Positions 1 through 9,470 are shown, numbered from the stretch's first letter. The stretch: DNA of 64,000 bases from CAZNLH01 sp964573995 (GCA_964573995.1 CAZNLH010000011.1:1-64000), one strand, 5' to 3'. The notes: generated from the sequence alone by a model not told the origin. A program made the numbers and translations.

Positions 1-150
1 ATGAAGCCGTTCATTCCGTTGATCCTTTCTATTTTAGTCCTAATTTCAATGATCACCAGGGGCATACAATTGTCCCATCCTGGGTAATCCTGCCATCTTA
101 CAACAAGTTCGGTAAAATGTCAAGTCGACGATTTGAATTGTCAAGCCAAT
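1..150. other. Left-edge sequence with a short hydrophobic ORF
   Basis: No complete gene is visible. An ATG at position 1 opens a 28-codon plus-strand frame closing with TAA near 87. Its first 18 residues are mostly hydrophobic (MKPFIPLILSILVLIS), like a signal peptide. This could be the start of an exported protein gene destroyed by the adjacent insertion sequence, or chance. The rest of the stretch shows nothing I can name. Confidence 0.2.
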
Positions 151-455
151 TTAGAAATGTCCTATTTTTACCAAGATAGAAATGTCCTATTCTGTTAGTT
201 GAGAGCAGGTCCTTTTTTCTGATAGAGGTTGTCGGTTTTTGTATTGTCTCCAGGGGTGGTCCATTGGAGGAACCCATGGTTTCGGTGATTTAGGTTTTCT
301 GGTTTGTGTTTGTTTTACCGGCCTCTTGGTGATCTCGCTGTATGTCAGGCCAATCTTATCCATGTCGATTTCTTTATGAAGCAGTGCCAGCATGGCGAAC
401 CCGATATTGAAATGACTCTTTATTATCCCCTGGATAATAACTCGCTTGAAGAATC
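151..455 (-). mobile_element. Insertion sequence remnant, one end
   Basis: The stretch combines the 3' part of a transposase-like reading frame with a short repeated motif at its end. The 14-base motif AGAAATGTCCTATT occurs at 153-166 and again at 178-191, a 25-base period, overlapping the 3' end of the frame. Such AATGTCCTATT repeats are what I recall from the ends of ISNCY/IS481-type elements. No opposite end is visible before the next gene, so the element is truncated. Family assignment is tentative. Confidence 0.45.
187..453 (-). pseudogene. C-terminal fragment of a transposase
   Basis: The open frame runs from a TGA at 454-456 to a TAG at 187. The only ATG is at 393, leaving 68 residues. 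The tail contains PPMDHPWRQYKN, close to the PPxDHPWR ending typical of ISNCY-family transposases, preceded by a lysine/proline-rich linker. No integrase core or DDE residues remain, so the piece cannot be active. The following gene ends at 524 on the same strand and is intact. Confidence 0.45.
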
Positions 456-523
456 AAGGAGGGACTTTTACGGAAGGATAGAAAAGGTAAGAACTCTTGT
501 AACCCCTGATTCAGATCGCCCGG

Positions 524-3445
524 TCAGATGTCAAATTCCTCCGATTCCTTCAACTTCTGTATCGTCCTCGGCTCGCCGGGGAAGGCCTCGAGCACCTTCC
601 TCAGTTGTTCCCGTGCCTCTTTCACCATGCCGACCCGGGCGTAGAAGCCCGCCAGCCAGTACCGGCGGCTCGCGTGCCATGGCTCCATCCGCAGGGCGGA
701 TTCGAGCATCCGGATCGCCTCCCTTATCCTGCCCTGACGCCAGTAGCACGACGCGAGCCCCTCCTGGGCATAGAAGAATCCGGGGTCGGACGATAGGATG
801 TCCATGAATTCCCTTTCGGCCAGTGAAGTCCGGCCCTCTCTCTGGTACTGGATCGCGGCGTAATTCTTAGACCTGCTGAGCAGCAGGCGCGCGTTCCTGC
901 TGGAAGGATTGAGTTTCAGTGCCCTTTCAGCCTCCCGGACCGCCTGCCCGTAATCGCCCCTGGTGACGGCCAAGTACCCTTCGTTGACGTGATGGGCCAC
1001 CTTGCACTCCACGTTGATGCGCTCTATGTTCTGGGAGATCTCTTCCTCCGTCTCGCCGAGGTTGGTCAGGTACGGGAGTATGCTGCATCCAAAGCGGCCC
1101 AACTCCATGACCCTGTCCATCCACATGTCTCTCCCCCAGTACCTGCGGAAACTCCTCGCGCAGGAGAATTCCAGGTATGGCCGGTCGTCGCAGTGAACGG
1201 GACTCCTGCGGCAATACTCCTCGAGGGCATCCTCGTCGAGGAGGAAGGAACTGAGCATCGTGAACGGGTCTTCGAGGCCCACCCTCGCGAGGTCATTCCG
1301 GATGGCCGGGACATTCATTCGGCGCCTGAACGCCTCGAAATCGAGCCTGAGGGGCTTCCGGGTTCCTACGAGGACCATGTGCTTGTTGAGGTCGTTGTTG
1401 GCCCGCCACAGCGTCGCGTGCGGGAAGACCTCGCAGAATGCCCTGAATATCATCTTCAGGTCTTCGGGTGAGATCAGGAAGACGGGCATCCATACCGACA
1501 TGACCCCTTCTTCCGTCAGCCTGTCCCTGCACTGGCGAAAGAAGTCCCTGCTGTAGAGGCTCGCGTTGCCTTGAAAGCCGGGGTGAACGGAGTCGTCCAT
1601 GATCACGTCGTACTTCCTGTCGGCGGCGAGGATGAAGGCCCGAGCGTCCTGTATGAAGACGCTGTATCGCGGATCGTCGAAGACGTCGTGGTTCAAGTCC
1701 CGGAAGTGCTTTCGGGCCATCTTCAGCACGCCGTCCAGGAGTTCCACGCAGTGGATCTCGGACAGGTCATACAGGCTCAAGGACCACGATGTCCCGCCGC
1801 TTCCAAGGCCGATAGTCAAGGCTCGTTTCGGCTTGGTCCCGTTCTGGGCCTCGTAGATCAATAGCGGGAGGTGGGCCTGCGTGATCTGCGTTGTCTCGAG
1901 CGGCCGCCCGGTACCGGCCACGTCGGCGCCGTCCACCTGCAGCAACTTCGAGTCGTCCGTAAACGTCCGGCTCACGGTGACCGTGCTCCCGATCCCCTCG
2001 TGGCAATCCACTATGTACCATCCCTGGCACCTGGATATGTCCCCCTCGCCGAGAAACCACGGGCGGAATATGACATCGTGCGGGGAGAGCAGGTAGGTGG
2101 CGGACGCGATGGCCGCCAGCAGGACAGCCGCAATCGCCTTTCTGGACCAGGCGAACCGTGGGTGGAAGAGGACGACCGCCATGCCGATCGAAACGTTTAC
2201 CATGGCGAGCACCAGGACGCTCATCTGCATCCCGAGCAGCGGTATGAGGACGAACCCGCCGGCGAAGGCGCCGAAGATCGAACCGGCGGTGTCAAGGCAA
2301 CCGATCTTCCCTATGCACCTGCCGAGTTCCTGGAAGTTCACCGTGTAGATCTTGCCGACCAGGGGGAACGTGGCCCCCATGAGGGTCGTGGGGACGAGCA
2401 TCAGGATCCCGAGCCAGGCAGCCGTTGCCCCGGTCCAGGCCGCCCAGGACCCGGGCCTTCCCAGAATTCTCGAGAAGGTCTCCGACGACTGGAAGAGCGG
2501 CAACAGGAGCACTGCCGCAAGCCCTATGGCGACCTCTATGCCACCGAGCCACAGGAGGAGGTCATGCTGCCTGTCCACCAGGCGACCGATCAGGAGGCTT
2601 CCAAGGGCCAGGCCTGCGATGAACGTGGCGACGACCAGGCTGTAGGCGTACGTTGTCGATGCTATGAGGGAACTCGCGAGGATCCGCGTCCAGACCACCT
2701 CGTACGCAAGAGACGTGAACCCCTCCACGCCGAACACCCACAGGACTACGTGGAGCATGTATGACGGATATTGCTCTCCACGCTCCGGCTCGACTACAGG
2801 GGCCGTGGAAGGGGCCGGATGACTTGCCTCCCAGGCCGAGCGCCCGTGCAGTCTGAGGGTGACGGCGCCGATCGATAGGCTGAGTGCGGCCGCGAGATAA
2901 GATGTATCCCGCACGCCGAGGGCTTCTATCAAGACGAACCCCGCTGCAAGGCCGCCGATGACGGCCCCCCAGTTGTTGGCCGAATATAGTATCCCAATGT
3001 TGAATCCCAGGTCCTTCTTGTCCCTCACGAAGAACTTTGCGAGGACCGGGAGCGTGGCCCCCATCATCGTCGTTGGTATCAGGAGGACCGAGAAGGCGAG
3101 GAAGAAGCGGATGAGACTCGATACGTAAAGGCCGGACGGCCACTGGCGATAGAGGCCGACATAGATGTCAGTGAGGATCTCGAAGAGGAACGGGAAGACA
3201 AGGGCGAATACGCCTATGCCGAACTGCAGCAGGGAAAAGGAGATGAGCGCGTTATTTCGACGGTCGACGTAGCGGCCTCCATAGTAACTCCCAAGCGCCA
3301 GGCCCGCCATGAAGGAACTCAGGACCGTGGCCACCGCGAAACTCGTCACCCCGAAGACCAACGTCAGCATCCTCATCCAGACGATCTGATAGATAAGCGC
3401 GCACAGGCCGGAAAGGAAGAACAACACGATGAGAAGGGCTTTCAT
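524..3445 (-). CDS. Fused membrane / spermidine-synthase-like / TPR protein
   Basis: A 973-residue fusion. Residues 1-200 and about 235-445 are two related hydrophobic halves with multiple membrane segments. Both contain a Y-x-x-VW-x-R motif and FMAGLALGS or FIAGLALGS, which points to internal duplication. Residues about 480-750 form a spermidine-synthase-like Rossmann domain with GLGSGGTS (nucleotide loop) and MDDSVHP (the acidic position of the family). Residues about 825-960 hold TPR repeats. Such MFS-like/spermidine synthase fusions are common in FCB and Deltaproteobacteria genomes. The true substrate is unknown and polyamine synthesis is not assured. The ATG start follows a strong GGGAGGTGA site. 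A promoter lies upstream at 3532-3561. Confidence 0.8.
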   Translation of the reverse strand: MKALLIVLFFLSGLCALIYQIVWMRMLTLVFGVTSFAVATVLSSFMAGLALGSYYGGRYVDRRNNALISFSLLQFGIGVFALVFPFLFEILTDIYVGLYRQWPSGLYVSSLIRFFLAFSVLLIPTTMMGATLPVLAKFFVRDKKDLGFNIGILYSANNWGAVIGGLAAGFVLIEALGVRDTSYLAAALSLSIGAVTLRLHGRSAWEASHPAPSTAPVVEPERGEQYPSYMLHVVLWVFGVEGFTSLAYEVVWTRILASSLIASTTYAYSLVVATFIAGLALGSLLIGRLVDRQHDLLLWLGGIEVAIGLAAVLLLPLFQSSETFSRILGRPGSWAAWTGATAAWLGILMLVPTTLMGATFPLVGKIYTVNFQELGRCIGKIGCLDTAGSIFGAFAGGFVLIPLLGMQMSVLVLAMVNVSIGMAVVLFHPRFAWSRKAIAAVLLAAIASATYLLSPHDVIFRPWFLGEGDISRCQGWYIVDCHEGIGSTVTVSRTFTDDSKLLQVDGADVAGTGRPLETTQITQAHLPLLIYEAQNGTKPKRALTIGLGSGGTSWSLSLYDLSEIHCVELLDGVLKMARKHFRDLNHDVFDDPRYSVFIQDARAFILAADRKYDVIMDDSVHPGFQGNASLYSRDFFRQCRDRLTEEGVMSVWMPVFLISPEDLKMIFRAFCEVFPHATLWRANNDLNKHMVLVGTRKPLRLDFEAFRRRMNVPAIRNDLARVGLEDPFTMLSSFLLDEDALEEYCRRSPVHCDDRPYLEFSCARSFRRYWGRDMWMDRVMELGRFGCSILPYLTNLGETEEEISQNIERINVECKVAHHVNEGYLAVTRGDYGQAVREAERALKLNPSSRNARLLLSRSKNYAAIQYQREGRTSLAEREFMDILSSDPGFFYAQEGLASCYWRQGRIREAIRMLESALRMEPWHASRRYWLAGFYARVGMVKEAREQLRKVLEAFPGEPRTIQKLKESEEFDI

Positions 3446-3531
3446 GGGTCACCTCCCGAGGGCTTTCCGGCAAGGGCCGGGCACAGTGATCGCAGAGGGT
3501 CATGAAGTGCGGACGTGACTTTATATTATTT

Positions 3532-3561
3532 ATGATACCATATTATAAGATATCTTGTCAA
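3532..3561 (-). promoter_or_regulatory. Promoter of the spermidine-synthase-like fusion gene
   Basis: Minus strand: TTGACA (3556-3561), an 18-base spacer, then TATCAT (3532-3537). The predicted transcript start is near 3525, about 80 bases before the ATG at 3445. The area is AT-rich against a GC-rich background. Found by eye. Confidence 0.5.
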
Positions 3562-3673
3562 GTAAAGGTTGAAGCGATGTCTAAAAGCCAATCGCAGAAG
3601 CGCTCGCGAGGTGTCCTCCAGCCGCGGATCCCGCCAGTCGACCCCGGGGTTCGGGCCTTCGCCTTCCGCCCCT

Positions 3674-5905
3674 TCAGCCGGCGATGAAGCGCCGCAGCCA
3701 GGAGAGGATCCTCCCCTCGTATTTCCTGATGAAGAGCACGGGGACCGGGGAAGACCGCATCAGCTTCTCCGGGACGGTCCCGAAACGAACCCTTTTCCAC
3801 AGCCCGAGACGGCTGGCACCCATCAGGATCAGGTCATACCGTTCACTCTCCTGAAGGATCGTCTGCAAGACGTCGCTGCCCAGGACTACCTTCTCTTCTA
3901 TCTTCCCCTTGCCCTGGCGCCTCCCCTTCCGGATGCGTTTCAGGATCTCTTCTCCCTTGCCCCGCTTGGCCTCGTTGTGGATGATGTTGAGGAGGGTCAA
4001 CTTCCCGCCGTTCTGCTTCACGATGGACCATCCAAGTTCGAAGGCCAGTTCCGCGTTCGGCCCACCCGCCGCGGGGACGAGTATCTTCTTGACCTTGGAG
4101 CCATCCTGGACCTTCAATATGCCGACATCACAGGGGACCTCTTGGAGGAGGGGATCGAGTATGCTCCCCAGGAGCCTGCGCCTCGGGCCGATCTTTCCGC
4201 TCCCGAGAATCAAGAGGTTTCCCTTGCTCTCTACGACACTGTCGATGATCCCCTGGTAGGTCCGGTGCGATACCCTGAGGGTAAAACTGACGGGGATGTC
4301 GTGCTGCTCTCCAATCCGGTCGGCAATCTCGAGGAGTCCCCTCCGCTCCTCGATCAACTCCTTCCCTACATGGAGCGGAGTCTGGGGCGGGAGTGAAATC
4401 ACATGGACTACGAAGATTTCGGCGTCCTTCTCCCGGGCGATCGGTATCGCGATATTCATGAGGGGCCGGATCTCCCGCTCCTCCTCCACCCCGAGCACCA
4501 ACTTGAATTTCTTGTGCGCGAGTTCCTTCTCCTGGAGGACCACCTCCGGGCCTACTTCCTCCTTCTCCTTGAACCTGGAGTAGGCGTAATAGATGGAAAG
4601 GCCCGCGCCTATCCACAGCATGCTGGTGAAGAACGACTTGGGACTGTATATGAACATGACGACGATCAACATCCCCTGCGTTATTATCCCCAGGACCGGC
4701 ATCAGCGGAAAGAGGGGTGACCTATATCCCTTGAGGCGCCCGGGATGCTTGCTGCGGATATGGATGAGCGCGACGTTGACGAAGATGAAGAGGAGGAGGA
4801 ACATCACGTCCGCGCTCGAAGCGATGTCCTCTATGGGGAGCAGCAGCAGGATGACGATGATAAGGGTCGACGATATGAGCAGCGAGCCGCTCGGCGTCTT
4901 GTGCCTCGGGTGGACACGCGAGAAGACCTCGGGGAGATTGTGGTCCCTGCCCATGGCGAACGAGACCCTGGAGGAACTGTATATCGTCGCGTTGAGTGCC
5001 GAGAGGGTGGAGAGCAATCCCCCTATCAGGAGGAGGGCGCTCCCCCAGGCGCTGATGCTCCTGGCGGCCTCTACCATCGCGATCTCCTTCTTGGCCGCCA
5101 GGTAATCCCACGCGGTCATTCCCTGTGGATGCACGACCCCCAGGGCCACGAAGGAGACGAGGAGGTAGATCGGCACCACTATGAGGAGGGAGTAGAATAT
5201 CGCCTTCGGGATGTTCCTCTTGGGATCCTTGATCTCCTCACCGCTCTGCGCGATGATCTCGTAACCCTCGAAGGCGATATAGGTCAGGCCCATCGCCGTC
5301 AAGACGCCGAGAAAGCCATGGGGGAAGAAGGGCACGAAGTTATCGAAACTGGGAGGTTGCCGATCGAAGAGGATGATCTTCGAGCCGAGGACTACGAAGA
5401 GGAGTATGATGAGGATCTTCAGTACCGTGACAACGTTCCCGGCCCGCCCTGTCTCCTTCGCTCCACGGTAATTGATGAGCGCGAAGAGTAGCACCACGAT
5501 GACGGCCAGCAACTTCTTCATGAGGATCGGATCCATGGCCAGGGGGACGTGAAACTCGACGAGGACCTCCCCGAAATAGGCCCCGAACCCTACTGCATAT
5601 AGCGAGCAGGCGACCGAGTGCGCCATCCAGGACATCCAGCCGGAGAGGAAGCCGGTCGGCTGGGGAAGGCTCGTCTTGACCCAGAGGTAGCCACCGCCAG
5701 CCTCGGGTATCGAACCTCCCAGTTCGGCATAGGCCGAGGCCGTAAAGATGGCGACGATCCCGTTGAGTAGGAAGGCAACCATGATGGCGGGGCCGGCCAC
5801 ACCGGCCGCGATCCCGGTGAGTACGAATATCCCCGCCCCGATCATGGCCCCTACGCCGATCATCGTTACTGAGAAGAGGCTCAGGTTTCGGCTCAATTTC
5901 ACCAT
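3674..5905 (-). CDS. APC-family amino acid permease with two C-terminal Usp domains
   Basis: A 743-residue protein from the ATG at 5905. The frame stays open 43 codons further upstream, but that part is polar, and MVKLSRNLSLFSVTMIG is the normal permease start. Residues 1-430 form a 12-segment APC transporter with the hallmark IGAGIFVLTG in segment 1. The remainder holds two universal-stress-protein folds. The second carries a G-x2-G-x9-GT ATP-binding pattern in GASRLG...FGT, and the first has GSGKIG. Fused Usp domains are known in bacterial cation/amino-acid permeases and probably gate transport by nucleotide or stress signals. The substrate cannot be read from sequence. Confidence 0.85.
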   Translation of the reverse strand: MVKLSRNLSLFSVTMIGVGAMIGAGIFVLTGIAAGVAGPAIMVAFLLNGIVAIFTASAYAELGGSIPEAGGGYLWVKTSLPQPTGFLSGWMSWMAHSVACSLYAVGFGAYFGEVLVEFHVPLAMDPILMKKLLAVIVVLLFALINYRGAKETGRAGNVVTVLKILIILLFVVLGSKIILFDRQPPSFDNFVPFFPHGFLGVLTAMGLTYIAFEGYEIIAQSGEEIKDPKRNIPKAIFYSLLIVVPIYLLVSFVALGVVHPQGMTAWDYLAAKKEIAMVEAARSISAWGSALLLIGGLLSTLSALNATIYSSSRVSFAMGRDHNLPEVFSRVHPRHKTPSGSLLISSTLIIVILLLLPIEDIASSADVMFLLLFIFVNVALIHIRSKHPGRLKGYRSPLFPLMPVLGIITQGMLIVVMFIYSPKSFFTSMLWIGAGLSIYYAYSRFKEKEEVGPEVVLQEKELAHKKFKLVLGVEEEREIRPLMNIAIPIAREKDAEIFVVHVISLPPQTPLHVGKELIEERRGLLEIADRIGEQHDIPVSFTLRVSHRTYQGIIDSVVESKGNLLILGSGKIGPRRRLLGSILDPLLQEVPCDVGILKVQDGSKVKKILVPAAGGPNAELAFELGWSIVKQNGGKLTLLNIIHNEAKRGKGEEILKRIRKGRRQGKGKIEEKVVLGSDVLQTILQESERYDLILMGASRLGLWKRVRFGTVPEKLMRSSPVPVLFIRKYEGRILSWLRRFIAG

Positions 5906-6002
5906 TGCAACAAGTGTCGACCTTTTGGCAGGAATTGCCCGGGGAGGGATAGAGACTCCTCCATCCCCCCTTCGCGGATTGTACCTTATACGGCCGTCGT
6001 TG

Positions 6003-6039
6003 GAAAAAGGTCCGGTGCACGTGCAAGAAACCACCGGAC
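6003..6039 (-). terminator. Terminator-like hairpin
   Basis: A perfect 8-bp inverted repeat (GTCCGGTG/CACCGGAC, arms 6010-6017 and 6032-6039) with a 14-base loop. On the minus strand it is followed by CTTTTTCC. It lies about 330 bases beyond the stop of the C25 protease and 105 bases before the permease start, so it could end the protease transcript or act in the permease leader. Confidence 0.4.
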
Positions 6040-6049
6040 TTCAAAACGG

Positions 6050-6366
6050 CTGAATAATAGTATTAGGGCAGAGGGCCTGTCAAGGAGGGCAGGCTTTCGC
6101 GGGGAGGAAGCGGGTATATACTCTCATAGCCCGTGCGCCATGGGACCGTCATCGACGTGTAACAGACTACGGTTGCGTCCTGTCACGGTTGGGGGATTGC
6201 ACGGGGGGCACTCATACATTTGGCCTTCAGGACATAGCCGCTCACTGCCTGATCCATCTGTCTTCCCGTCATTCAGGCAAAAGGGGAAATGATGGGCTAT
6301 GTGAACAGAGACATCGCCTACTCTTCCCTGGCCCGCATTATGCCAAGAAATCGGGAGATGAACCGC
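6050..6366. other. Intergenic stretch without a recognised gene
   Basis: It separates the C25 protease stop from the permease leader. Only short unconvincing frames are present. I see no RNA gene, repeat or promoter worth naming beyond the hairpin just below 6040. Confidence 0.4.
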
Positions 6367-8370
6367 CTACTGGACGAGTACCGTTCCCTCGTCCGGAACC
6401 ATGTCGTGGGCGGTGACACTGACGCCCATCGTCCCGGAGGTAGTAGGATCTATCGACAGTGTGACGTCACCGTTGGAGTCCGTGAAGCCCGTCTCGTAGA
6501 CCTCCGCCCCCTTCATGACGCATACCAGGGCGTTCTGCACGCCGTTTCCGTTCTCCAGTACCTCCAAGGGGAAATCCTGCAGGCCCACCCCGACCGTGTC
6601 GGGGTAGGTGACGTCCGCCGTGACGGGGTAGCCCATGTAGATATCCACCGTCGGGTCTCCAAGGATGTTATAGACCTCGAAGTAGTAGTGGCTCCTGCCC
6701 CAGCCGGCCAGGTACATCCAGTATAGGGAGGCGTATGTCATCTCCCCGATGGTCGTGTAGGACCGGAGAAAGTCGATGTCGTACATCCGCCTCTCGAGGA
6801 AATCATCCTCGTCCCAGTAAGTGCTGTTAGAGGCACCCCAGAAGGCGAGCCCCCCCTTGTTAGCCTCACGCAGCCACGTCTCACCGAAGCACTCATTGTT
6901 GTCGTAACTCCCCGTGTCGCAGGCATGGCTAGTCACGAACGGGTACATGTCCTGGTTGGTAAGACTCCTGATGTCTCCCTGGTCGAAGTGGGGACCATCC
7001 CAATAATTGGGCGCGCCGTGTCCCGAGTAAGTGACGATGAACTGTCCCTGGTTGACCGCGTCGGCGATATCCTGGGTATTACCGCCCGAATGTCCGCGTA
7101 TCGGGGTCGAGAAGATCCCGTTGGGCCTCATGTAATTCAAGATTACGTACCTGTGGGTATCCTCGGCCAGCCCCCAGTTCCATGGATCGTTCGAGGCGAT
7201 GAAGCAGGCGCTGTTCATGAAATCCGTGCTGGGCAGGTTCAGTGTCTCGTAGTCATTGTTCTTCTGCATCATCACCACGAGTTGGCCGCTGGTGCGGAAG
7301 GGGAACCTCCCCACTATCAGGTCCGGCAGCCAGTCGCCGCCCTCCACCGAGGCATACTTCAGGTCGGTGGCGTGGTTGCCCGTCGATCCGTCGTAACAGG
7401 GGATCAGGTTCGTATCCCCGAACAGGAGGACGTACGTCGGCGGTACGTCCCAGTTGAGGTAGGCGTTCTGTATATAGGCGTAAATCTCGTTCCTGGTGCC
7501 GCCCGTCTCCGAGAGCGGCGCCACGGTGGTGTAGAACCCCTTCTGGACCTTCCAATCCACGTAGGCCAGCGCATCGGAATAATATGCGTCCGGAACGATC
7601 ACCAGGAGGCCCAGCGGGGGAGGAAGGGCCATTTTCTGGTCCGGAACGTAGGTGCCATGGTTCACGAATATCTTTGAGAGGATCTTCTCGAACGGCAGCG
7701 ACGCATACCGGTTCAACTCGTATTCCGTTCGAGCGGGATCCGATCCCTCGAGGAGGATATCGAAGTCCGCGCTGCCCAAGAGGAGGAACTCGTTCCTGGC
7801 GGGGTTGTACCGGACCGGGTAGAACTCGACTACCGCGTAGGCGTGCCCCCTGATGATCCCGGTCTCGACTATGCGGGCCGGCTCATCGGGATAGAAATGG
7901 TCGGAGGAGTAAAACGCGCTGTCAATGGTGAATTCCAGGTTGTCCGCGGGGTCCATGTACTTCGGGATCGGCGGCTGAACGGGCATGACCGGATGGATCA
8001 CTCCTATCTCTTGCCCGGAAACCCTCCTCTGGCGTATCGATTCGATGGCGAGCGAAGGATCCGCCCCCATCGGGATCTGGAATATCCTTCTCATTACCGG
8101 CAGATCGGGCCTGCCGACCTCGGTCGAAGCCGTAGTCCCCTCCAGGCTCAGTTCCGAAAAGGTCCCCTGCGGGGTCTCCACCTCTTCGACCCCTGGAACT
8201 TCGAAACGCGCCGAGCCGGCGATTTTATTGTACCCCGATTCGAGAACCCGTAGGACAGCCCCACCATCGGCGGGAACGGAGACAGAAGCCGCCAACAGGG
8301 CGAACGGCAAAAGGATCATCGCGGAAACGGCGAATGAAAGCGGGAGAATGGTCCTGATCGGGTCCTTCAT
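6367..8370 (-). CDS. Gingipain-like peptidase family C25
   Basis: A 667-residue secreted cysteine protease. A signal peptide (residues about 10-30) is followed by a C25 propeptide-like region (about 30-230) and the catalytic domain (about 240-590). The dyad is visible as His in YSGHGAPNYWDG and Cys in VTSHACDTGSY, matching the gingipain active site. A beta-sandwich-like tail (about 590-667) follows. No FlgD-like C-terminal sorting domain is present, unlike Porphyromonas gingipains, so it may be released or anchored another way. The start has GGAGGAAAAG before ATG. A promoter is at 8460-8488. Confidence 0.85.
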   Translation of the reverse strand: MKDPIRTILPLSFAVSAMILLPFALLAASVSVPADGGAVLRVLESGYNKIAGSARFEVPGVEEVETPQGTFSELSLEGTTASTEVGRPDLPVMRRIFQIPMGADPSLAIESIRQRRVSGQEIGVIHPVMPVQPPIPKYMDPADNLEFTIDSAFYSSDHFYPDEPARIVETGIIRGHAYAVVEFYPVRYNPARNEFLLLGSADFDILLEGSDPARTEYELNRYASLPFEKILSKIFVNHGTYVPDQKMALPPPLGLLVIVPDAYYSDALAYVDWKVQKGFYTTVAPLSETGGTRNEIYAYIQNAYLNWDVPPTYVLLFGDTNLIPCYDGSTGNHATDLKYASVEGGDWLPDLIVGRFPFRTSGQLVVMMQKNNDYETLNLPSTDFMNSACFIASNDPWNWGLAEDTHRYVILNYMRPNGIFSTPIRGHSGGNTQDIADAVNQGQFIVTYSGHGAPNYWDGPHFDQGDIRSLTNQDMYPFVTSHACDTGSYDNNECFGETWLREANKGGLAFWGASNSTYWDEDDFLERRMYDIDFLRSYTTIGEMTYASLYWMYLAGWGRSHYYFEVYNILGDPTVDIYMGYPVTADVTYPDTVGVGLQDFPLEVLENGNGVQNALVCVMKGAEVYETGFTDSNGDVTLSIDPTTSGTMGVSVTAHDMVPDEGTVLVQ

Positions 8371-8459
8371 CTTTTCCTCCAGGGATTAGACCGCGAGGGG
8401 AATTGTAATACGCAGATTCTTCCAGGTGGAGGGAGAACTACTAATCCAACACACTACTA

Positions 8460-8488
8460 AAGTTACTACATTCAGGCGTTTTTGTCAA
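8460..8488 (-). promoter_or_regulatory. Promoter of the C25 protease gene
   Basis: Minus strand: TTGACA (8483-8488), a 17-base spacer, then TAACTT (8460-8465). It predicts a leader of about 80 bases. The -35 is perfect and the -10 is weak. Confidence 0.4.
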
Positions 8489-8497
8489 AGGGTTTGA

Positions 8498-9418
8498 TCA
8501 CCGGTCCCCGCTTTGTACCTCGTGTTTCACCGCCACGTCGATCGTCACGCGGCTGAATGGAGGGACAGAGGAGGTCAGCCAGGCGTTGGCCCCTATTACC
8601 GATCCCTTGCCGATCACCGTCTTTCCACCGAGGATTGTAGCCCCCGCGTAAATCGTCACGTCGTCCTCGATGGTCGGATGTCGCTTTCCCCCCTTCACCA
8701 CTCTGCCATGGTCGTCCTTCGGGAAACTCAACGCCCCAAGCGTGACGCCCTGGTAGATCTTGACATTGTCACCTATCTCGGTCGTCTCCCCGATCACCAC
8801 GCCAGTGCCGTGGTCGATGAAGAAGCCACGGCCGATTTCGGCCCCGGGGTGGATGTCGATGCCGGTCCTACCGTGGGCCCACTCCGACATGATTCGCGGG
8901 ATCAGGGGTACCTCCATGGAGTAGAGTTCATGGGCGATCCTGTGGACCGTGATCGCCTCCACGAACGGATAGCAGACGATGACCTCTTCGATCGTCCTGG
9001 CCGCGGGGTCACCGTTATAGGCAGCCTGCAGGTCACCCTTGAGGGTCTTCCGGATAGAGGGAAGTTTCTCGAGCAACGCCAGAGAGGACTCTCTCGCCGT
9101 GGCCTCGCACCCCGTAGAATCGCAATCCTTCAGGCGGCACTCGTAACGGAGCCCCTTCTCGACCTCGTGGCTGAGCCTTATATGGATCGTATCGAGAAGA
9201 CTATCGACGAAGAGGGAGATCTCCGACTTCCTCGGGCCCGTCCCGTCACGGAACCCGGGGAATATGACCTTGAGGAGGTCGTGCAGGACAGCAATCACCG
9301 CCTGTGGCGAGGGCAGATTCTCCAGATCGAGTCGGTTTATCCCCCCATACGCCTCATAAGTCTCCACCATTCTCGAAGCGAGGTCCATCATGCCATCACC
9401 CGTTCCATTCATCGGCAT
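8498..9418 (-). CDS. cysE: Serine O-acetyltransferase, EpsC-like
   Basis: A 306-residue enzyme transferring acetyl from acetyl-CoA to serine, the first step of cysteine synthesis. The N-terminal two fifths are helical. The C-terminal part is a left-handed beta-helix of hexapeptide repeats with IDIHPGAEIGRG and DHGTGVVIGET, the serine acetyltransferase core. The length suits the longer EpsC-type forms. I chose the ATG at 9418 because GAGGTG lies four bases before it. The frame also opens at a TTG at 9448 and an ATG at 9391. It is preceded by a 24-codon ORF coupled to the upstream subtilisin gene. Confidence 0.85.
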   Translation of the reverse strand: MPMNGTGDGMMDLASRMVETYEAYGGINRLDLENLPSPQAVIAVLHDLLKVIFPGFRDGTGPRKSEISLFVDSLLDTIHIRLSHEVEKGLRYECRLKDCDSTGCEATARESSLALLEKLPSIRKTLKGDLQAAYNGDPAARTIEEVIVCYPFVEAITVHRIAHELYSMEVPLIPRIMSEWAHGRTGIDIHPGAEIGRGFFIDHGTGVVIGETTEIGDNVKIYQGVTLGALSFPKDDHGRVVKGGKRHPTIEDDVTIYAGATILGGKTVIGKGSVIGANAWLTSSVPPFSRVTIDVAVKHEVQSGDR

Positions 9419-9470
9419 ACCGCACCTCAAAGGCAACGTCGCTTGCAACCATGGTCTCCCCTTCGGTCAT
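9398..9470 (-). CDS. Possible 24-codon coupling or leader ORF
   Basis: The ATG of this small frame overlaps the TGA of the subtilisin gene (ATGA). It ends in TGA at 9398-9400, just before the ATGATG alternative start of cysE, so it spans the whole junction in a different frame from cysE. The predicted peptide is short and acidic and resembles nothing I know. It may only couple translation across the junction, or be chance. Confidence 0.25.

Noticed and set aside
1871..2764. Plus-strand 297-codon ORF opposite the spermidine-synthase-like gene
   Set aside because: An antisense shadow of a GC-rich gene; composition is low-quality (Arg, Pro, Gly, Glu-rich) and no ribosome site exists.
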